Shown in pieces: positions 7,981-19,970 of a stretch of DNA of 52,376 nt. The position numbers and the translations under genes are program-made. Source of the DNA: Tessaracoccus caeni. Its GTDB lineage: Bacteria > Actinomycetota > Actinomycetes > Propionibacteriales > Propionibacteriaceae. The first letter of the stretch is position 1. Every line of letters starts with the position of its first letter. A model generated the notes under the pieces. It was not told where the DNA came from. It saw only the letters and a program-made list of their open reading frames with translations, and made no database searches. Location: assembly GCF_029211185.1 (NCBI RefSeq), contig NZ_JARGDO010000026.1, positions 1 to 52,376 of the forward strand, written 5' to 3'.

Positions 7981-8391
7981 TCAGCTGTCGCGTGCGCGCT
8001 CCGCAGCCCGTACCTGGGCCTTGAGAATGTGCAGGCGATGCTCCTGGCCGTCGGTCAACGCGCCCTGGTTGCGGATCACCTCGAGCTCCGCGATCTGGCG
8101 CTCGGCGCTATCGAGCGAGATCTCCTCGGCCCGTCGCACCTCCTGGCTGATGATCGAGACCCCGCCTTGCGCCACGGAGATGAAGCCTCCGTCGACGGCC
8201 ATGATCCGAGTCCGGCCATCGGCCCCGACGATCTCGGCCACCGACGGCGTCAGCACCGCCATCAGAGGCTCGTGGCCGGGCAGGATGCCGATGTCGCCTT
8301 CCGTGGTGCGGGCGATGACGTTGACCGCCTCGCCCGACCACACCCGGCGGTCAGCCGCGACGACCTGCACCTGAAGTGGTTCACGAGCCAC
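7981..8391 (-). CDS. atpC: F1F0 ATP synthase subunit epsilon
   Basis: 136 aa with the beta-sandwich of the epsilon subunit (VQVVAADRRVWSGEA, then DIGILPGHEPLMAVL) and a C-terminal helical hairpin rich in Glu and Arg (RRAEEISLDSAERQIAELE). It is part of the central rotor stalk and an intrinsic inhibitor of hydrolysis. Translation starts at GTG 8391, only 2 bp after the atpD stop, so it is translationally coupled. It is the last gene of the atp operon. Confidence 0.96.
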   Translation of the reverse strand: MAREPLQVQVVAADRRVWSGEAVNVIARTTEGDIGILPGHEPLMAVLTPSVAEIVGADGRTRIMAVDGGFISVAQGGVSIISQEVRRAEEISLDSAERQIAELEVIRNQGALTDGQEHRLHILKAQVRAAERARDS

Positions 8392-8393
8392 GA

Positions 8394-10783
<2,390 letters not shown>

Positions 10784-10789
10784 CGACGA

Positions 10790-12427
10790 TCACGCCCGCT
10801 TCTGGCGAACGATCTGCTCCTGGCCAATCTCGCTGTCGTTCAACGCACGGTGCTCTTCTCGCCCGACGAGCATCTTGCCCTCCGAGGTGCGGAACACCCG
10901 CTTGAAATCGGCGAGCGCCTTCAGCGCGGCAGCCTGGTCGTCGTCGCCGAACACCTTGGTGCTGGCGATGTTCTGCAGAACCGACGCGTTGTGGCGCAGG
11001 TGATCCAGGTACTCCTGCTCGAAACGCAGGATGTCCGCGACGGGAACGTCGTCGAAGTGGCCCTCGTTACCGGCCCACACGCTGATCACCTGGTCCTCGA
11101 CGGCGTACGGCGCGTACTGGCCCTGGCGCAGCAGCTCGGTGAGGCGCGCGCCACGGTCGAGCTGGCGACGGGAGGCCGCGTCGAGATCGGAGGCGAACAT
11201 GGCGAAGGCCTGCATGTCGCGGTACTGCGCGAGGTTGATCTTCAGCGAGCCCGAGACGCCCTTCATCGCCTTGATCTGCGCGGCGCCGCCCACACGGGAG
11301 ACCGAGATGCCCACGTCGATGGCGGGGCGCTGGTTCGCGTTGAACAGGTCGGACTGCAGGAAGATCTGGCCGTCGGTGATCGAGATCACGTTGGTGGGGA
11401 TGTAGGCCGAGACGTCGTTCGCCTTGGTCTCGATGATCGGCAGGCCGGTCATCGAGCCGCCGCCCAGCTCGTCGGACAGCTTCGCGCAGCGCTCCAGCAG
11501 GCGGGAGTGGAGGTAGAACACATCGCCGGGGTAGGCCTCGCGACCCGGAGGACGACGCAGCAGCAGCGACATGGCGCGGTAGGCCTCGGCCTGCTTGGTG
11601 AGGTCGTCGAAGACGATCAGCACGTGCTTGCCCTGGTACATCCAGTGCTGGCCGATGGCCGAGCCCGAGTAGGGAGCGATGTACTTGTAGCCGGCCGGAT
11701 CGGACGCCGGGGCGTGCACGATGGTGGTGTACTCCATCGCGCCGGCCTGCTCGAGCGTGCCCTTGACCTCGGCGACCGTCGAGCCCTTCTGGCCGACGGC
11801 GACGTAGATGCAGCGCACCTGCTGCTTGGGGTCGCCGGACTCCCAGTTGGCCTTCTGGTTGATGATCGTGTCAATCGCAATGGCGGTCTTGCCCGTCTTG
11901 CGGTCGCCGATGATCAGCTGACGCTGGCCGCGGCCGATCGGGGTCATGGCGTCAATGGCCTTGAGGCCGGTCTGCAGCGGCTCGCGCACCTCCTGGCGAT
12001 CCATCACGCCGGCTGCCTGGATCTCCAACGCACGACGGCCGTCGATGTTGGAGATCTCGCCGAGACCGTCGATGGGGTTGCCCATCGCGTCCACGACGCG
12101 ACCGAGGTAGCCGTCGCCGACCGGAACGGAGAGCACGTCGCCGGTGCCGTGCACCAGCGAGCCCTCGTCGATGCCCTCGGAGTCGCCGAGGACGACGACG
12201 CCGATCTCACGCTCGTCGAGGTTCTGGGCGATGCCCATGGTGCCGTTCTCGAAGCGCAGCAGCTCGTTCGCCATGACCGAGGGCAGGCCCTCGACGCGGG
12301 CGATGCCGTCGCCCGAGGTGACCACGCGGCCGACCTCGGTCTTGCTGGCGCCGTCGGGCTGGTACGACCGGACGAACTCGTCCAGCGCTGAGCGGATCTC
12401 GTCCGGACTGATGGTGAGTTCAGCCAT
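10790..12427 (-). CDS. atpA: F1F0 ATP synthase subunit alpha
   Basis: 545 aa. Non-catalytic nucleotide-binding F1 subunit with P-loop [13 protein letters not shown] and the downstream block [13 protein letters not shown]. The C-terminus is longer than in E. coli (513 aa), as is usual in actinobacteria, where an alpha C-terminal extension can suppress ATP hydrolysis (demonstrated for mycobacteria; not shown here). Six bp separate it from atpH. Confidence 0.97.
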   Translation of the reverse strand: MAELTISPDEIRSALDEFVRSYQPDGASKTEVGRVVTSGDGIARVEGLPSVMANELLRFENGTMGIAQNLDEREIGVVVLGDSEGIDEGSLVHGTGDVLSVPVGDGYLGRVVDAMGNPIDGLGEISNIDGRRALEIQAAGVMDRQEVREPLQTGLKAIDAMTPIGRGQRQLIIGDRKTGKTAIAIDTIINQKANWESGDPKQQVRCIYVAVGQKGSTVAEVKGTLEQAGAMEYTTIVHAPASDPAGYKYIAPYSGSAIGQHWMYQGKHVLIVFDDLTKQAEAYRAMSLLLRRPPGREAYPGDVFYLHSRLLERCAKLSDELGGGSMTGLPIIETKANDVSAYIPTNVISITDGQIFLQSDLFNANQRPAIDVGISVSRVGGAAQIKAMKGVSGSLKINLAQYRDMQAFAMFASDLDAASRRQLDRGARLTELLRQGQYAPYAVEDQVISVWAGNEGHFDDVPVADILRFEQEYLDHLRHNASVLQNIASTKVFGDDDQAAALKALADFKRVFRTSEGKMLVGREEHRALNDSEIGQEQIVRQKRA

Positions 12428-12433
12428 TACGTC

Positions 12434-13240
12434 CTACTTTCGAAGATTGGAGGTGGTGAGCTGCCGGCGGGCGTCGTCGAGCCGTGCGGCAACGGTGGAT
12501 TCGATTACTTCGTCGTCGATCTGAACGCTCATGCCACCGAGCACAGCCGGGTCGACGTCGATCTGCAGCAGCACGCCGCGACCGACCTGCTTCTCGAGCG
12601 CACTCTGGAGCCGGGCCACCCGGGACTCGTCCAACGGACGGGCCACGCGGACCTTGGCGATCGTGCGCCGGGTGAGCTGAGCGGCCATGTCGAGGTACGC
12701 CGTGACCGCCAGCTGGAAGCCGCGGGCGCCGCCGTCGACGGAACGCGACAGCAGTTGACGGGTGGCCGGGAGCGCGTTCTTGGCCAGCGAGGCAATCAGC
12801 TTCTGCTTCTCCCCCACCGGAACCGCTCGGTCGCGAAGGATGTCGTTGACCTCGGGGGTCAGCAACACCGCGTCGGCGACCGTGTCCAGTTCGGCCGTGA
12901 CCGCCTCCAGCTGTCCCTGCTCCTGCGCGGTGCGCAGGGCCAGGCGGACGCCTTGCCGTTCGATGCCACGCACGAGCCGCAGGGGACTGCCCCAGGGGTG
13001 CCCGACCGCGCCATCCACCACTTGCATGGCCGAGGGAGCGATCTTTCCGCCGAACAGCCGCGCGGCCAGCGCTTGGCGCTGCTCCGGGGTGGCCGACGGG
13101 TCAGACAGCGAACGACGCAGCATCGGCTGCTCAGTGAGCAGGTCAGCCACCTGGAAGAGGTCGCTGGCAGCAGCCGCGTCGGCTGCCACGGAACCGGCCA
13201 AGACGTCCAGGGCATTCAGTGCCGCGTCGCTCGCCCTCAT
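12434..13240 (-). CDS. atpH: F1F0 ATP synthase subunit delta
   Basis: 268 aa, longer than the roughly 180-aa enterobacterial delta but normal for actinobacteria. The OSCP/delta core is in the C-terminal 170 residues (RRTIAKVRVARPLDESRV, then LLQIDVDPAVLGGMSVQID). It links the F1 head to the peripheral stalk. The ATG overlaps the atpF stop by 4 bp (ATGA). b and delta are separate here, unlike the b-delta fusion of mycobacteria. Confidence 0.95.
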   Translation of the reverse strand: MRASDAALNALDVLAGSVAADAAAASDLFQVADLLTEQPMLRRSLSDPSATPEQRQALAARLFGGKIAPSAMQVVDGAVGHPWGSPLRLVRGIERQGVRLALRTAQEQGQLEAVTAELDTVADAVLLTPEVNDILRDRAVPVGEKQKLIASLAKNALPATRQLLSRSVDGGARGFQLAVTAYLDMAAQLTRRTIAKVRVARPLDESRVARLQSALEKQVGRGVLLQIDVDPAVLGGMSVQIDDEVIESTVAARLDDARRQLTTSNLRK

Positions 13241-13791
13241 CGGTTCGAACCTGCCGACTCGAGCTCTTCGAGGAAGCGATCAACGGTGCGCAGCGCCCGC
13301 TCGTCGTTCTCCAGCGACTCGCCGACGATCTTGCCCGCGAGGGTGGTGGCCAGGCCACCGATCTCGCCCTGCAGGTCGAGCATCAGCTGGGCGCGCTCGG
13401 CGACCAGCTGCTGACGGCCGGCGAGCAGGATGCGGTCGGCTTCCTTCGACGCGGTCTCCCGCGCCTCGGCCAGGATCTGGGCGCCCTGATTCTTGGCGTC
13501 TTCCCGGACCCGGGCGGCCTCTTCCCTTGCGGCAGCCATCTGATCGTTGTACTCGGCCAGCATCGCCTCGGCCTTGGCTTCCGCCACGGCCGCGCGCTGC
13601 ATTCCGCCCTCGATCTTGCTCGAGCGCTCCTCGTACATCTTTTCGAAGGCGGGCACCACGACCTTCCACATGATCAGGAAGATCACCAGCATCAGCGCGA
13701 TGCCGACGAGGACCTCCGAGAGGTGGTGGGGAGCCAGGGGCCCGAGGGGTCCGCTTTCGCCCTCGAGCAGCACCCCGATGGTGGGGGTCAT
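13237..13791 (-). CDS. atpF: F1F0 ATP synthase subunit b
   Basis: 184 aa. One membrane helix (EVLVGIALMLVIFLIMWKVV, about residues 27-47) and a long charged amphipathic helix rich in Ala, Glu and Arg that forms the peripheral stalk. It ends in the ATGA overlap with atpH and begins 8 bp after atpE. Confidence 0.96.
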   Translation of the reverse strand: MTPTIGVLLEGESGPLGPLAPHHLSEVLVGIALMLVIFLIMWKVVVPAFEKMYEERSSKIEGGMQRAAVAEAKAEAMLAEYNDQMAAAREEAARVREDAKNQGAQILAEARETASKEADRILLAGRQQLVAERAQLMLDLQGEIGGLATTLAGKIVGESLENDERALRTVDRFLEELESAGSNR

Positions 13792-13799
13792 GACGGGCC

Positions 13800-14021
13800 T
13801 CAGAGGACGAAGGCGAGGGCGATGGCGATGATGGCGAGTGCCTCAACCACGGCGAAGCCGATGAAGGCGGTGCTCATCATGGCGCCACGAGCCTCAGGCT
13901 GGCGGGCGGTGCCGTTGATGACCGAAGCGAAGATCCAGGCCACGCCCAGAGCCGGCGCGATCGTGGCGATCGCGTAGCCGATCATGTTGAGCGAACCGTT
14001 GATTTCGAGGAGGGTCAGCAT
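13800..14021 (-). CDS. atpE: F1F0 ATP synthase subunit c
   Basis: 73 aa hairpin of two membrane helices joined by the polar loop RQPEAR. The ion-carrying carboxylate is Glu60 in FAVVEALAI. I do not see the Gln/Ser pattern of sodium-binding c rings, so proton coupling is expected. It forms the rotor ring in the membrane. Confidence 0.96.
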   Translation of the reverse strand: MLTLLEINGSLNMIGYAIATIAPALGVAWIFASVINGTARQPEARGAMMSTAFIGFAVVEALAIIAIALAFVL

Positions 14022-14082
14022 GTGTGTTTCCTTTCGGATGGCTTCGTGCTTTCCCTATGAGCACGAAGTCGGATTTTGGGGG

Positions 14083-14877
14083 TTAGTGCGCCTCGGAGAT
14101 CGAGGTCGACACGTATTGGGCGGTGAGAACGGTGAAGATGTAGGCCTGCAGGGCGCCGATGAACAGCTCGAGCAGCAGGATGATGAGGCTGAACAGGATC
14201 GAGACGCCGCCCGCCACGTTGTAGAACAGGCTGTCGGTGTAGGTCAGCAGGTAGCCGCCGCCCACGACGAACACCATCACCACGAGGTGGCCGGCGAACA
14301 GGTTGGCGAACAAACGCAGCGCCAGCGTGATGGGCCGGGTGATGAAGGTGGCCAGGAACTCCAGCGGGATCACGATCGGCAGCAGGTAGCCGGGCACGCC
14401 GTCGGGGATCAGGGAGTTCTTCAGGAACTTCATGCCGAACTTCTTGAAGCCAGCCCCTACGTAGACCAGCCAGCTGAGAGCGGCCAGGCCGTAGGCGTAG
14501 CCGACGTTGGAGAAGGTCGGGTACATGAAGAAGAAGAACTCGCCGAACCAGTTGTTGATCAGCAGGAAGGAGAACAGGCCCAGCAGGTAGGGCAGGAACT
14601 TGCGGTAATCCTCGTGCAGGATGTCGCGCGCGATGCCGTTGCGCACGAAGTCGTAGACGTATTCGGCGAGGAACTGTCCCTTGGACGGCTTGATCTGCAG
14701 CTTCCGCGAGGCCAGCCACCAGAGCACGATGACCAGCAGCGCGCCGATCACGGCCTGGAAGAAAGGCTTGTTCATCCAGTCCGGCAGCACGCCGGGCAGA
14801 ACCGAGTTCCAGTGGAAGTCCGTCACGCCGGGTGGCTGATAGCCGCCGCTCTCGAGCGGAAGGAGGGCGATCGTCAC
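14083..14877 (-). CDS. atpB: F1F0 ATP synthase subunit a
   Basis: 264 aa, about five membrane helices. The essential stator arginine lies in ALRLFANLFAGHLV. It forms the proton half-channels against the c ring. The start is GTG 14877, overlapping the TGA of the preceding small gene (GTGA). Confidence 0.96.
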   Translation of the reverse strand: MTIALLPLESGGYQPPGVTDFHWNSVLPGVLPDWMNKPFFQAVIGALLVIVLWWLASRKLQIKPSKGQFLAEYVYDFVRNGIARDILHEDYRKFLPYLLGLFSFLLINNWFGEFFFFMYPTFSNVGYAYGLAALSWLVYVGAGFKKFGMKFLKNSLIPDGVPGYLLPIVIPLEFLATFITRPITLALRLFANLFAGHLVVMVFVVGGGYLLTYTDSLFYNVAGGVSILFSLIILLLELFIGALQAYIFTVLTAQYVSTSISEAH

Positions 14878-15107
14878 GTGTTACTCCCGTATCGTTTGAT
14901 GATCAGGTAGATGCCGCTGATCAGGCCCACGATGAGGCCTACCGGCAACAGCCACGAGGTCTTCAGGAAATGGTCGCCAACCCAACCGAGGCCGCCATAG
15001 AACAGCAGCCCAGCGAGGATATAGGCCAGGACGCCCATACCGTCTTCAGAACGAGGTGCAATGCCGCTACGCGTCGCCTCATCGTGCCGCTCAGGTGTGG
15101 TGCCCAT
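14874..15107 (-). CDS. AtpZ/AtpI-like small membrane protein
   Basis: 77 aa. After a charged N-terminus come two membrane helices (GVLAYILAGLLFYGGLGW and SWLLPVGLIVGLISGIYLII), the form of the AtpZ family of ATP synthase accessory proteins, proposed to help c-ring assembly or Mg/Ca handling. The frame stays open upstream to 15308, but that part is Arg-rich and noncoding-like; ATG 15107 follows a TAGGCT -10 box by 10 nt. It is the first gene of the atp transcript proper. Confidence 0.8.
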   Translation of the reverse strand: MGTTPERHDEATRSGIAPRSEDGMGVLAYILAGLLFYGGLGWVGDHFLKTSWLLPVGLIVGLISGIYLIIKRYGSNT

Positions 15108-15117
15108 GTCGGGTGTG

Positions 15118-15123
15118 AGCCTA
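15118..15123 (-). promoter_or_regulatory. Probable -10 box of the atp operon
   Basis: TAGGCT on the minus strand, 10 nt before ATG 15107, gives a leader of only a few bases. No clear -35 was found. It would serve atpZ-atpBEFHAGDC independently of read-through from prfA-wecA. Confidence 0.4.
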
Positions 15124-15184
15124 GCAGGAAAACGCGTCTGCCTCACCCCCCAGACGCCTGGCTGGACCATCTTTTCAGATGAGG

Positions 15185-15667
15185 TCACGTCGTCGAGGTG
15201 GGGGGTTGGTACTCGTGATCGTAGACCGGCACGCGCTGCCTGCTCGCGACGAGCACCACCCCGCTGACCCAGCCCAGCACCGTACCCACCACCGAGAGCA
15301 GGAGCCATCCGTCGCTCACGCGCGGCGCGACGGCCTCCAACGAGAGCAGAAACCAGAGCCCCGCGGCGATGCCGATCACCCGGACGGCGTAGCTGACGAG
15401 AACCAATGCCATGCCCTGCATGGGCTCGAGTTCGGAGGCGACCACCTCCAGGGCCTGACCGATGGCGTAGAAGATCACCACCGCGGCGAATCCGAGCACC
15501 GACGTGAGAACGGCGTCGCCTCCCCCGAGCGCCAGGGCGAGTCCGATCACGGTGACACCGACGAGGTGACCGCCGATCACGCCGCCGCGCATCATCTGGC
15601 GTGCCCGCACCGTCGCCGCCGTCACCGTGGCGCGAGGAGCCGGCTGGCTCTGGGGTTTCTCAGTCAT
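15185..15667 (-). CDS. Four-helix membrane protein, ATP synthase I-like
   Basis: 160 aa. Four hydrophobic segments (GGHLVGVTVIGLALALGG, VLGFAAVVIFYAIGQALEV, ALVLVSYAVRVIGIAAGLWF, DGWLLLSVVGTVLGWVSGV) after a basic N-terminus. Proteins of this shape commonly occupy the slot between wecA and atpB in actinobacteria and are annotated as ATP synthase protein I. Function not proven. ATG 15667 overlaps the wecA stop by 8 bp; a second ATG lies 6 nt upstream. Confidence 0.65.
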   Translation of the reverse strand: MTEKPQSQPAPRATVTAATVRARQMMRGGVIGGHLVGVTVIGLALALGGGDAVLTSVLGFAAVVIFYAIGQALEVVASELEPMQGMALVLVSYAVRVIGIAAGLWFLLSLEAVAPRVSDGWLLLSVVGTVLGWVSGVVLVASRQRVPVYDHEYQPPTSTT

Positions 15668-16802
15668 TGGCACTCGCTCCGGGCAGCAGCACTTCGTCGC
15701 TCTCGTCGACGGCGTGCGGGCGGATCGGCCGCAAGGTCGCGATCAGCACGACGATCACGGCCACCACGACGCCGATCACGGGCAGCACCGAGCCGCTGAA
15801 CGCGATCACCACCAGGCCCACCGAGACGACAGCCGTCCAGCCATACATGAGGAAGACGGCGCCGCGATGCGAGTGGCCCCTCGCAAGGAGGCGGTGGTGG
15901 ATGTGGTCCTTGTCGGCGACGAACCAGAACTGTCCCTTGCGCGTCCGTCTCACCCACGCGGCCACCAGGTCCACGAAGGGCAGCACCATCACGGCGAGCG
16001 GCAGGAGGATCGGCAGCCATGCCGGCAGCACGCTGCCCTTCTCCACCCGCAGCGCACCGGTGTCGATCTGCCCGGTGAACGAGATCGTGCTCATCGCCAT
16101 CAGCAGGCCGAGCAGCATGGCACCGGAATCGCCCATGAACATCTTGGCCGGATGGAAGTTGTGCAGGAGGAACCCGATGCACACCCCGCAGGTCGCAACG
16201 GTGATCAGCGACGCCGTCGTGGCGCGCACCAGCTCCTGTTCGTAGGCCAGGTAGTAGGTGTAGGCGAAGAACACCCCGGAGCCGATCGCGATCACACCGG
16301 CCGCGAGCCCGTCGAGGCCGTCGACGAAGTTGACCGCGTTCACGCACAGCGCGATGAAGGCGAGGGTGAGCAGGATGCTGGTGGCGTCGTCGAGGACGAA
16401 GATCGAGTTGGGCAACGGAATCCACCGGATCCGCACGCCCTGCAGCACCGCGACCCCGGCGGCGAGGCCTTGGCCCGCGAACTTGACCAGCGGCGACAGA
16501 TCGTAGCGATCGTCGATCACGCCGACCACCGTGATCAGCAGGCCCGCGAGGACCACGGCCATCGCGTCGTGCCCGACGATCGCGTAGCGGCCGAGGAACG
16601 GCAGCTGGATGGCGAGAGTGAGCGCCACCGCCAGTCCCCCGAACATCGCGACACCACCGAAGTACGGGATGGGCTCGGTGTGCACGTCCCTGTCCCGCGG
16701 CATCGCCAGCACGCCGGAGCGCACCGCCAAGGCGCGACAGAGACCGGCCAGGAGGTACGTCGCGGCCGCCGCAACGAGCAGGACGAGGAGGTACTCGCGC
16801 AT
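15660..16802 (-). CDS. wecA: Undecaprenyl/decaprenyl-phosphate GlcNAc-1-phosphate transferase (WecA family)
   Basis: 380 aa polytopic membrane enzyme. Family motifs: GVIDDRYDLSPLVKF, NAVNFVDGLDGLAAG, MFMGDSGAMLLG and KDHIHHRLL, the last placing the HIHH cytosolic loop typical of WecA/TagO. It transfers sugar-1-phosphate from UDP-GlcNAc to the lipid carrier, starting arabinogalactan, teichoic acid or O-glycan assembly. It overlaps the tsaC stop by one base (TGATG) and lies before the ATP synthase genes, a common actinobacterial order. Confidence 0.93.
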   Translation of the reverse strand: MREYLLVLLVAAAATYLLAGLCRALAVRSGVLAMPRDRDVHTEPIPYFGGVAMFGGLAVALTLAIQLPFLGRYAIVGHDAMAVVLAGLLITVVGVIDDRYDLSPLVKFAGQGLAAGVAVLQGVRIRWIPLPNSIFVLDDATSILLTLAFIALCVNAVNFVDGLDGLAAGVIAIGSGVFFAYTYYLAYEQELVRATTASLITVATCGVCIGFLLHNFHPAKMFMGDSGAMLLGLLMAMSTISFTGQIDTGALRVEKGSVLPAWLPILLPLAVMVLPFVDLVAAWVRRTRKGQFWFVADKDHIHHRLLARGHSHRGAVFLMYGWTAVVSVGLVVIAFSGSVLPVIGVVVAVIVVLIATLRPIRPHAVDESDEVLLPGASAND

Positions 16803-17596
16803 CAGGCCGGGGTGTCCCCGGGCCTCTCGGACGCGGGATCGCGCAGCACCTCGGTGGGCTCGTCGTCGGTGGCTTCAGGCTCCGCCGGATCGGAATCGGA
16901 GTCGGCCGGCTCGCTCTCGGTGGACTCGGGCTCGGGCTCGGGCTCGACAGGAAGCACGACTCCGGGCGACACCTCTTGCAACTGCTCCAGGCTGAGCGCC
17001 CCGAGACGCACCACCTCGCCGTGCTCGAAGCGGGTGAAGTCGACGATCGTCGAGGCCACGCCCCCGGCTGCCTGTCCCCCGTCGAGATAGACCGCGACGC
17101 TGTCGCCGAGCTGAGCCTCCGCGTCGGCGCAGCTGGTGGCCGGCGGCTCACCAGACACGTTGGCCGAGCTGACCGCGAGCGGTCCGGTGCGGCGCAGCAG
17201 CTCGCGGGCGCCGTCGTGATCGGGCACCCGGATCGCGACCGTGCCGTGGGTCTCGCCCAACTGCAGACGGGCGGCGGGCTGCGCCTTCAGGATCAGGGTC
17301 AGCGCGCCGGGCCAGAAGGCCTTGGCCAGCTCGTCGGCGGCGGCAGGAACAGAGGTGACCACCGCGCGCATCATCAGCCGCTCCGCGATCAGCACGGGAG
17401 GCGGCATGTCCTTGCCTCGCCGCTTGGCATCGAGCAGTCCTTGCACCGCGTCCGCGGAGAACGCGTCGGCGCCGATGCCGTAGACGGTGTCCGTGGGCAG
17501 CACGATGCACTGCCCTTCGCTCACGGCCGCCGCGGCTGCGGCGTAGCCGCCCTGGGCGTCGTCGGCGAGGGAGAAGGTCGTGGGGTGCTCAGTCAC
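16802..17596 (-). CDS. tsaC: L-threonylcarbamoyladenylate synthase (Sua5/YrdC)
   Basis: 264 aa. The YrdC domain spans residues 15-205: VLPTDTVYGIGADAF, KRRGKDMPPPVLI, PGALTLILKA and SSANVSGEP are all present. It makes threonylcarbamoyl-AMP for the t6A37 base of tRNAs decoding ANN codons. Residues 215-264 are an odd, highly acidic tail of Glu, Ser, Pro and Asp, not part of the fold and probably disordered. The gene starts inside prmC (8-bp overlap). Confidence 0.94.
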   Translation of the reverse strand: MTEHPTTFSLADDAQGGYAAAAAAVSEGQCIVLPTDTVYGIGADAFSADAVQGLLDAKRRGKDMPPPVLIAERLMMRAVVTSVPAAADELAKAFWPGALTLILKAQPAARLQLGETHGTVAIRVPDHDGARELLRRTGPLAVSSANVSGEPPATSCADAEAQLGDSVAVYLDGGQAAGGVASTIVDFTRFEHGEVVRLGALSLEQLQEVSPGVVLPVEPEPEPESTESEPADSDSDPAEPEATDDEPTEVLRDPASERPGDTPA

Positions 17597-18467
17597 GGGT
17601 CAATCCTGCCACGGCCGACGATGCCACGGCGGGACGGCACCCCGTGACATAGCGAGGGCGTCCCGTCAGATCGGGCCGATCCAGGATCTCCTGGTAGCCG
17701 TGCTCCGCCAGCAGCTCGACGATCGCATCGTTCTGCGACTCGGCATGCTCGATGCCGAGCCAGCCCGACGGCGCCAGCAGCCGGTCGGCCACGTCCAGCA
17801 CCACGCGCACCGCGTCCAATCCGTCCTCGCCCCCGAAGAGCGCGAGGTGCGGGTCGTGTTCACGCACCTCGACGGGCAGCGCGTCTCGCTCGCCCAACGG
17901 CACGTACGGCGGGTTGACCACCACCAGATCCACGGTGCCGTTCAACTCAGGGAAGGCGTCGGCCATGTCGCCATGCACCAGCTCGGCGCCGCAGCCCTCC
18001 AGATTGCGAACCAGGTAAGGCCAGGCGTCCGCCGACCTCTCGACGGCATGCACCTCGACGCCGCCGAGCTCGCGGCAGATCGAGCGCGAGATCGCGCCGG
18101 AACCCGCGCACAGCTCGACCACCCGGCGCTTTCCAACAGGACGCATGGCCAGCGTCGCCAGCGCCCAGCTGACCAGCTCTTCCGTCTCCGGCCTCGGCAC
18201 GAACACCCCCGGTCCGACGGCGAGCTCCTCGTAGCGGAAGTAGGCCACCCCCGTCAGGTGCTGTACCGGGATGCCCTGCGCGCGCCGCTCGACCAGTTCC
18301 TCAGCGCGCCGCAGCTCGTCGTCGGTGGTGACCGAGCGCATCATCATGTCGGTGAGGTCGCAGCCGAGCGCGTGCGCGACCAGCAGGCGTGCGTCGACCC
18401 CAGGGGTGGCGACGCCCGCCTCGTCGAGGCGTTGCGCCAGCTGGAAGGTGAGCTCGTAGGGACGCAT
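17589..18467 (-). CDS. prmC: Peptide chain release factor N5-glutamine methyltransferase
   Basis: 292 aa. An N-terminal helical domain binds the release factor. The Rossmann methyltransferase domain has VVELCAGSGAIS for AdoMet and the diagnostic VVNPPYVP that holds the target glutamine. It methylates the Gln of the GGQ motif in RF1 and RF2. It directly follows prfA, its substrate gene, with a one-base TGATG overlap. Confidence 0.96.
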   Translation of the reverse strand: MRPYELTFQLAQRLDEAGVATPGVDARLLVAHALGCDLTDMMMRSVTTDDELRRAEELVERRAQGIPVQHLTGVAYFRYEELAVGPGVFVPRPETEELVSWALATLAMRPVGKRRVVELCAGSGAISRSICRELGGVEVHAVERSADAWPYLVRNLEGCGAELVHGDMADAFPELNGTVDLVVVNPPYVPLGERDALPVEVREHDPHLALFGGEDGLDAVRVVLDVADRLLAPSGWLGIEHAESQNDAIVELLAEHGYQEILDRPDLTGRPRYVTGCRPAVASSAVAGLTRD

Positions 18468-19534
18468 CAGGCGCCGACCCCCGCGAGACGCTCGGCGAGA
18501 TCCTGTTCGGCGAGCGCGTCGAGCAGCGGATCCAGCGCTCCAGTCAGCACCTGATCCAGGTTGTGCGCCTTGAACCCGATCCGGTGATCGGTGATCCGGT
18601 TCTCGGGGAAGTTGTAGGTGCGGATGCGCTCGGAACGGTCCACCGTGCGTACCTGGGACTTGCGAGCCTCCGACGCCGACGCGGCCGCCTCGGCCTCCGC
18701 CAACTGAGTGAGCCGGGCCCGCAGCATCCGCATCGCGGAGTCCTTGTTCTGCAGCTGCGAGCGCTCGTTCTGGCAGCTCACCACGACGCCCGTCGGGAGG
18801 TGGGTGATCCGCACGGCGGAGTCGGTGGTGTTGACGCCCTGGCCGCCAGGTCCGGACGAACGGTAGACGTCGATCCGCAGGTCGTCGTCGTTGATCTCCA
18901 CCTCGTCGGCCTCGACGTCGGGCATCACCAGCACGCCGGCGGCCGACGTGTGGATGCGTCCCTGCGACTCGGTGACGGGGACTCGCTGCACGCGGTGCAC
19001 GCCGCCCTCGAACTTGAGCCGCCCGTAGGGCCCGTACTCGCCGCCCTGGCCGCCCTTGACGATGATGGTCACCGATTTGTAGCCGCCGAGATCGGTCTGC
19101 TGCTCGTCGAGCACCTCGATCTTCCAGCCGAGCTGCTCCACGTAGCGCGTGTACATCTTGAGCAGATCCCCGGCGAACAACGCGGATTCGTCTCCGCCCT
19201 CCCCCGACTTGATCTCGACGATGGCGTCGGAGAGGTCGTTGGGGTCGCGGGGCGCGAGCAGCCGGGTCAGCTTCTCGGTCTGCACGGCCAACTGCGCGTC
19301 GAGCTGCGTCAGCTCCTCGGCGAAAGTCTCGTCCTCGTCGGCCAGCTCAGCGGCCGCCGCGCGATCGCCGCTCAGCCGCTCGTAGTTCAGCAGCGCCTCG
19401 ACGACGGGCCGCAGCGCCGCGTAGCGCCGTCCCACCTTGCGCGACTGCGCCAAGTCGGCCAGCACGGCGGGATCGGAGAGCTTTCCCTCCAGCTCGTGGA
19501 ACTCCTCGATCAGGGGACCGGCATTATCGAACAT
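18467..19534 (-). CDS. prfA: Peptide chain release factor 1
   Basis: 355 aa from ATG 19534; a GTG sits one codon earlier. The GGQ loop ([16 protein letters not shown]) around residue 230 triggers peptidyl-tRNA hydrolysis, and [10 protein letters not shown] follows. It reads UAA and UAG. First gene of prfA-prmC-tsaC-wecA. Confidence 0.96.
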   Translation of the reverse strand: MFDNAGPLIEEFHELEGKLSDPAVLADLAQSRKVGRRYAALRPVVEALLNYERLSGDRAAAAELADEDETFAEELTQLDAQLAVQTEKLTRLLAPRDPNDLSDAIVEIKSGEGGDESALFAGDLLKMYTRYVEQLGWKIEVLDEQQTDLGGYKSVTIIVKGGQGGEYGPYGRLKFEGGVHRVQRVPVTESQGRIHTSAAGVLVMPDVEADEVEINDDDLRIDVYRSSGPGGQGVNTTDSAVRITHLPTGVVVSCQNERSQLQNKDSAMRMLRARLTQLAEAEAAASASEARKSQVRTVDRSERIRTYNFPENRITDHRIGFKAHNLDQVLTGALDPLLDALAEQDLAERLAGVGA

Positions 19535-19577
19535 CACTGTGCCTTAGGGGTAGACGCGTTTCGGACGAGACAAAAGA

Positions 19578-19624
19578 CCTGGGCGCCGGCCCGGCCGGAA
19601 AATCCGGCCAAACCAGCGCCCAGG
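19578..19624 (-). terminator. Intrinsic terminator downstream of rpmE
   Basis: On the minus strand CCTGGGCGC (19616-19624) pairs with GCGCCCAGG (19578-19586), with an inner hairpin GGCCGGATTTTCCGGCC. The stem is followed by TCTTTTGTCT. It lies 12 bp after the rpmE stop and separates rpmE from prfA. Confidence 0.75.
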
Positions 19625-19635
19625 CGTAAGCTCAG

Positions 19636-19845
19636 CTACTTCTTCTTGGCGTAGCGACGCTCGAAGCGAGCCACGCGGCCGCCGGTGTCGAGGATCTTCT
19701 GCTTGCCGGTGTAGAACGGGTGGCACTCGGCGCAGACGTCGGCGCTCATCGAGCCGCGCTTGACGGTGCTGTGGGTGGTGAAGGAATTGCCACAGGTGCA
19801 GGTGACCGTGGTCTCCACGTACTCAGGGTGAATGCCCTGCTTCAT
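19636..19845 (-). CDS. rpmE: 50S ribosomal protein bL31 (zinc-binding form)
   Basis: 69 aa. Four-Cys zinc site: TCTCGN (C-x-C) and [13 protein letters not shown]. The Cys-containing form is the one used in zinc-replete cells. ATG 19845 has AAGGAG 8 nt upstream; the frame open to 19932 is not used. It lies between rho and prfA, as in many actinobacteria. Confidence 0.95.
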   Translation of the reverse strand: MKQGIHPEYVETTVTCTCGNSFTTHSTVKRGSMSADVCAECHPFYTGKQKILDTGGRVARFERRYAKKK

Positions 19846-19935
19846 AGTTTTTCTCCTTGATGTGTTTTCACCGGGTCGCATGCCTCGCGTGTGCGAGCGC
19901 ATTGGAGTGCGTGAACCGGCACGATCTGCCATTCT

Positions 19936-19957
19936 GCCACCCCGAACCCGGGGTGGC
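19936..19957 (-). terminator. Hairpin after rho
   Basis: GCCACCCCG (19936-19944) pairs with CGGGGTGGC (19949-19957) around AACC, 14 bp past the rho stop. There is no T-run, so termination would be weak or Rho-assisted. Confidence 0.45.
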
Positions 19958-19970
19958 CAAACTGGTGGAA

